A DNA stretch of 24,435 nt, taken from NCBI GenBank assembly GCA_035702985.1, contig DASSZD010000182.1:1-24435 (forward strand), written 5' to 3'. Of the stretch, positions 21,761-24,435 are shown one piece after another. Position numbers and translations under genes: made by a program. Positions within the stretch are counted from its first letter, which is position 1; each line of letters begins with the position of its first letter. Source of the DNA: JAKAXG01 sp035702985 (GTDB lineage: Bacteria; Actinomycetota; Acidimicrobiia; Acidimicrobiales; Palsa-688). The notes below the pieces were generated by a model. The model made no database searches. It was not told the origin of the DNA and saw only the letters and a list, made by a program, of their open reading frames with translations.

Positions 21761-23005
21761 TCAGGTGACCCGCCGGGAACCGGTCACCGGGTCCAACCCG
21801 CCGGCCAGCAACCCGGCCATCAGCTCCACGGCGTCGTAGCAGTCCACGTAGCGGGTGTAGATGGGGGCCGGACCGAGCCGGACCACGTCGGGGGTGCGGA
21901 AGTCCGGCACGACCAGGTGCCGGTCGATGAGGGTGCGGCACCACGCCCAGGCCCGGGGGTGGGCCACCGACACGTGGGCGCCCCGCCGGTCCGGGTCCCG
22001 CGGGGTGACGACACGGCCGCCGAGGGGGGCCAGCCGGTCGTCGGCCAGGTCCACCAGCAGGCGGGTCATCTGCTGCGACTTGGCCCACAGGGCGTCGATC
22101 CCGGCGTCCTCCATCACCTGGAGGGAGGCGTCCACCGCCAGCAACCCGAGGACGCCCGGGGTGCCGGTGAGGAACGAAGCCGGGCCGGCCGCCGGCTCGT
22201 AACCGGCGGCCATCTCGAACTGCCGGGCCCGGCCGAACCAGCCCCAGATCGGCTGGCGGAGATCCGCCTGCAGGTCCCGCCGGACGTACAGGAAACCGGG
22301 GGCCCCCGGGCCGGAGTTGAGGTACTTGTAGGTGCACCCGGCGGCCAGGTCCACCCCCCACCGGTCCAGCTCGACCGGCACCGACCCGGCGCTGTGGGCC
22401 AGGTCCCACAGGACCAGGGCACCGTGGGCGTGGGCCCGCTCGGTGATGGCCGCCACATCCAGACGGGCGCCGGAGCGGTAGTTGACGTGCGACAGGCACA
22501 CCAGGGCGCAGCGGTCGTCGATGGCGGCGCAGATGGCCTCCGCCCCGGCCCCGGTCTCGTCGTCGGTGCCGGGCCCGAGCAGGTGCAGCCGCCGGCCGGT
22601 GGACGCGGCCAGGCCCTCCAGGACGTAGCGGTCGGTCGGGAAATCGGCGGCGTCGCCGACGATCACCGGCCGACCGGGCCGGGCGGCCAGGGCGGCGGAC
22701 GCCAGCTTGTAGATATTGACCGTCGTGCTGTCACACACCAGTACCTGACCCGGGCCGGCGCCGAGCAGCCGCCCCAGGCGGTCCCCGACCGCCGCCGGCA
22801 GGTCGATCCAGTCCTCCCAGCCGCCCACCAGCCGGCCGGCCCAGTCGGCCAGCCCGCCGGTGACGGCCTCCAGCACCGCCTTCGGCGGCCGCCCCAGGGA
22901 GTTGCCGTCCATGTAGATCGGCCCGTCGGCGTCGATGGCGAAGCGGTCCCTCATCGGCGCCAGCGGGTCGCGGCGGTCCATGTCCTCGGCGGCGCTTCGG
23001 TTCAT
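21761..23005 (-). CDS. kynU: Kynureninase
   Basis: This PLP enzyme cleaves kynurenine (or 3-hydroxykynurenine) to anthranilate (or 3-hydroxyanthranilate) plus alanine. The 414-residue fold-type I aminotransferase-like protein has YMDGNSLGRPPK (31-42), DSTTVNIYK (92-100), the cofactor-stacking DLAHSAG (201-207) and the PLP lysine in CTYKYLNSGPGAPGF (K227), all characteristic of kynureninase. ATG start at 23003-23005 with GGCAGGA nine bases upstream as ribosome-binding site. It follows the transporter gene by 46 bp with no promoter-like box between, so the two may share a message. No other tryptophan-degradation or NAD-synthesis gene is in the window. Confidence 0.95.
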   Translation of the reverse strand: MNRSAAEDMDRRDPLAPMRDRFAIDADGPIYMDGNSLGRPPKAVLEAVTGGLADWAGRLVGGWEDWIDLPAAVGDRLGRLLGAGPGQVLVCDSTTVNIYKLASAALAARPGRPVIVGDAADFPTDRYVLEGLAASTGRRLHLLGPGTDDETGAGAEAICAAIDDRCALVCLSHVNYRSGARLDVAAITERAHAHGALVLWDLAHSAGSVPVELDRWGVDLAAGCTYKYLNSGPGAPGFLYVRRDLQADLRQPIWGWFGRARQFEMAAGYEPAAGPASFLTGTPGVLGLLAVDASLQVMEDAGIDALWAKSQQMTRLLVDLADDRLAPLGGRVVTPRDPDRRGAHVSVAHPRAWAWCRTLIDRHLVVPDFRTPDVVRLGPAPIYTRYVDCYDAVELMAGLLAGGLDPVTGSRRVT

Positions 23006-23051
23006 GCCCGAGATCCTGCCAACATCGCCGCCCCGGCGCCCGCCCGGGCCG

Positions 23052-24182
23052 TCAGGTGATGTGGCTGGTGAGCATCAGGGCCCCGACCGCGGCGGCCATC
23101 GACAGGGGTGCTGCCACCAGTCCGATGCGGACGGTGCGCCCGACGTCGGGCCGCCCGCCCGACAGCCGGGCGGCGTTGTACCACAGCACCCAGGCGAGGG
23201 AGCCGGACACGAACAGGTTGGGGCCCAGGTTGAGCCCGATCAGCAGCGACAACGGGTGGGCCGGAGGGCGGGCCGACAGCAGCGAGGCGGCCGGCAGGTT
23301 GTTGATCAGCACCGTGGACAGGCCGCCGACACCGGCGGTCGTCCAGGCGTCGAGATGGCTGAGGGCCCGGGCCGGGGCCGTCCAGTCCCGGCCCAGCGTC
23401 CCCAGGCCGACGGCCAGACCGAACAACCCGGTGAGCACGGGCAGGCCCAGCACCTCCCTGGCCCGGCCCAGGCTGGTGCGGCCCTGGAGCAGCCGGGTGG
23501 CGGCCACCACCACCCCGACAGCCGCCACCTCCGGGGCCGGGTTCGGGATGGTCAGGATCAGCACCACGGCGGCGGCGATGGCGGCCAGACCGACGCCCAG
23601 CACCGGGCGTTCCGGCTCCTCGTCGGTGATGACCGGCCGGCGCCGGAGCGAACGGCGCCCGGCCACCGCCACCACCGCTGCCGTCAGCACCCCGGCCACC
23701 ATCCACGGCAGGGCCATGCGGGCGGCGAAGCTGCCGCCCGACATGTGCATGCCGCCCAGGACGATCAGGTTGGTCAGGTTGGATCCGGGCAGCAGCAGGG
23801 AGCCGGCGTTCGACAACAGCAGGCAGGCCGAGATGAGCACCACCCCGTCGTCGCGCCGGCGCCCGCTGGTGTGGACCACGACCGGGGTCAGGAACGCCAC
23901 CGAGGTGTCCAGGTTGAGCAGGGCGGTGACCACCATGACCAGCCCGGCCACCCCGGCGAAGAGCAACCCGTTGCTGCGGCACGCCGCGGCCAGCCGCTGG
24001 CCGGCCGCCGCGAACAGGCCGTCCTCGGCGGCGACCAGGCCTATCAGCAGCAGACCGGCCACGATCACGAACGCCGGCCACACCTGGCCGGCGGCCGGAC
24101 CGGCGGATCCGGGGCTGGCCAGCGCGGCGGCGATCGCGGCGGCCACGCCGGCGGCGGCCAGGTACCAGGTCCATCGCTGCAC
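23052..24182 (-). CDS. ArsB/NhaD-superfamily ion transporter
   Basis: A 376-residue integral membrane protein with about 10-11 hydrophobic segments. It shows ion-transporter superfamily features: LNLDTSVAFLTPVVV (about 89-103), the half-site SNAGSLLLPGSNLTNLIV (124-141), and the symmetric half-site STVLINNLPAA plus GLNLGPNLFVSGSLAWVLW near the C-terminus. These fit ArsB arsenite pumps and related anion/Na+ carriers. No arsR, arsC or arsA lies nearby, so arsenite as substrate is not supported; an organic anion is possible given kynU downstream. The GTG start is fixed by TAGCTT six bases upstream. An overlapping longer frame from 24258 is a shadow. Confidence 0.85.
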   Translation of the reverse strand: MQRWTWYLAAAGVAAAIAAALASPGSAGPAAGQVWPAFVIVAGLLLIGLVAAEDGLFAAAGQRLAAACRSNGLLFAGVAGLVMVVTALLNLDTSVAFLTPVVVHTSGRRRDDGVVLISACLLLSNAGSLLLPGSNLTNLIVLGGMHMSGGSFAARMALPWMVAGVLTAAVVAVAGRRSLRRRPVITDEEPERPVLGVGLAAIAAAVVLILTIPNPAPEVAAVGVVVAATRLLQGRTSLGRAREVLGLPVLTGLFGLAVGLGTLGRDWTAPARALSHLDAWTTAGVGGLSTVLINNLPAASLLSARPPAHPLSLLIGLNLGPNLFVSGSLAWVLWYNAARLSGGRPDVGRTVRIGLVAAPLSMAAAVGALMLTSHIT

Positions 24183-24272
24183 GCCGAGAAGCTAGCCGGG
24201 CGGTCGCTAGCCTCCGTTGGGCCAAGCACGGAACCGGTCGCCGACGCGGCCAACCCACCCCGAGGTGTGAGC
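24183..24272. promoter_or_regulatory. Divergent promoter region between transporter and hydrolase
   Basis: Minus strand: TAGCTT (24194-24189) plus six bases leads to the transporter GTG, a leaderless arrangement. Plus strand: TAGCCT (24208-24213) would start a message near 24220 with a leader of about 53 bases that ends in GAGG, a ribosome-binding site seven bases before the hydrolase ATG. Two GCTAGCC copies (24191-24197 and 24206-24212) lie 15 bp apart over these boxes; each contains the palindrome GCTAGC. Confidence 0.5.
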
Positions 24273-24435
24273 ATGGAAACTGGACGATTCGCCGACGGCC
24301 GGCTGGCCTACCGATCGTGGCCGGTCGACGACCCGGTGGGGCAGGTGATCATCGCCCACGGCTTCGCCGAGCACGGGGGCCGGTACGGCCATGTGGCCGC
24401 CGCCCTCAACGCCGCCTCGCTGGCCGTGTGGGCCC
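24273..24435 (+). CDS. Monoacylglycerol lipase-like alpha/beta hydrolase (5' part)
   Basis: Only the first 54 codons are in the window; the gene runs off the right edge. The product starts METGRFADGRLAYRSW and continues with QVIIAHGFAEHGGRYGHVAAAL, matching the HGxxEHxGRY oxyanion-hole motif of monoglyceride lipases and related serine hydrolases. The catalytic Ser, Asp and His would lie beyond the edge. The ATG at 24273 is preferred over a GTG two codons earlier because GAGG sits seven bases before it. It is transcribed away from the transporter gene. Confidence 0.85.
   Translation, partial: METGRFADGRLAYRSWPVDDPVGQVIIAHGFAEHGGRYGHVAAALNAASLAVWA

Noticed and set aside
23052..24182. An arsenic-resistance operon
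   Set aside because: Only the transporter fold fits; no arsR, arsC, arsA or arsenic-type regulator is seen, so arsenite transport is not claimed.

Overview
The window is a very GC-rich chromosomal segment from an actinobacterium. It has no mobile element, RNA gene or CRISPR array that I can see. Supporting evidence: GTG start codons are common, there is a phosphatidylinositol-mannoside block (pgsA, acyltransferase, pimA), there is an F420-type NADP reductase homologue, and the order thrS-HIT-pgsA-acyltransferase-pimA-...-pdxS-pdxT-yebC-ruvC-ruvA-ruvB-...-yajC-secD-secF follows the order I know from Mycobacterium tuberculosis. An Acidimicrobiia-like or other deep-branching, probably uncultured actinobacterium is my inference, not something the sequence proves.

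Layout, left to right. Positions 1-291 are non-coding and repetitive: two 57-bp copies of a palindromic element, an 11-bp tandem array and GCCGGC-rich sequence. Positions 292-8046 are a nine-gene minus-strand operon, transcribed ruvC-ruvA-ruvB-queA-tgt-yajC-secD-secF (eight recognised functions; Holliday-junction processing, queuosine tRNA modification, Sec accessory subunits), many of its genes joined by 4-bp GTGA overlaps. Positions 8098-9108 hold a stand-alone unknown gene with a leader motif seen in contractile-injection-system-associated proteins. Positions 9168-11530 are pdxS-pdxT-yebC. Positions 11591-15297 are pgsA-acyltransferase-pimA plus a membrane M48-like protein whose HExxH motif is lost. 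A plus-strand EF-G-like GTPase (15474-17531) is inserted between pgsA and the HIT-thrS pair (17547-20011). The right end has an NpdG-like reductase, a small CxxC protein, adk, kynureninase, an ArsB/NhaD-type transporter and the first 54 codons of a monoacylglycerol-lipase-like hydrolase. (The first operon has eight named genes; no ninth is claimed.)

The most striking signal is regulatory. Seven genes have a TANNNT box followed by exactly six bases and then the start codon: the unknown gene at 9108, pdxS, pimA, npdG, the CxxC gene, adk and the transporter. ruvC has the same box with seven bases and thrS with eight. This is the expected geometry for leaderless transcripts that begin at the start codon. 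It also fixes start sites and operon boundaries. At 20737-20746 two such boxes face away from each other and overlap by two base pairs, so a 22-bp gap appears to hold two complete leaderless promoters. By contrast the EF-G-like gene has a strong Shine-Dalgarno that serves a seven-codon upstream reading frame overlapping its start.
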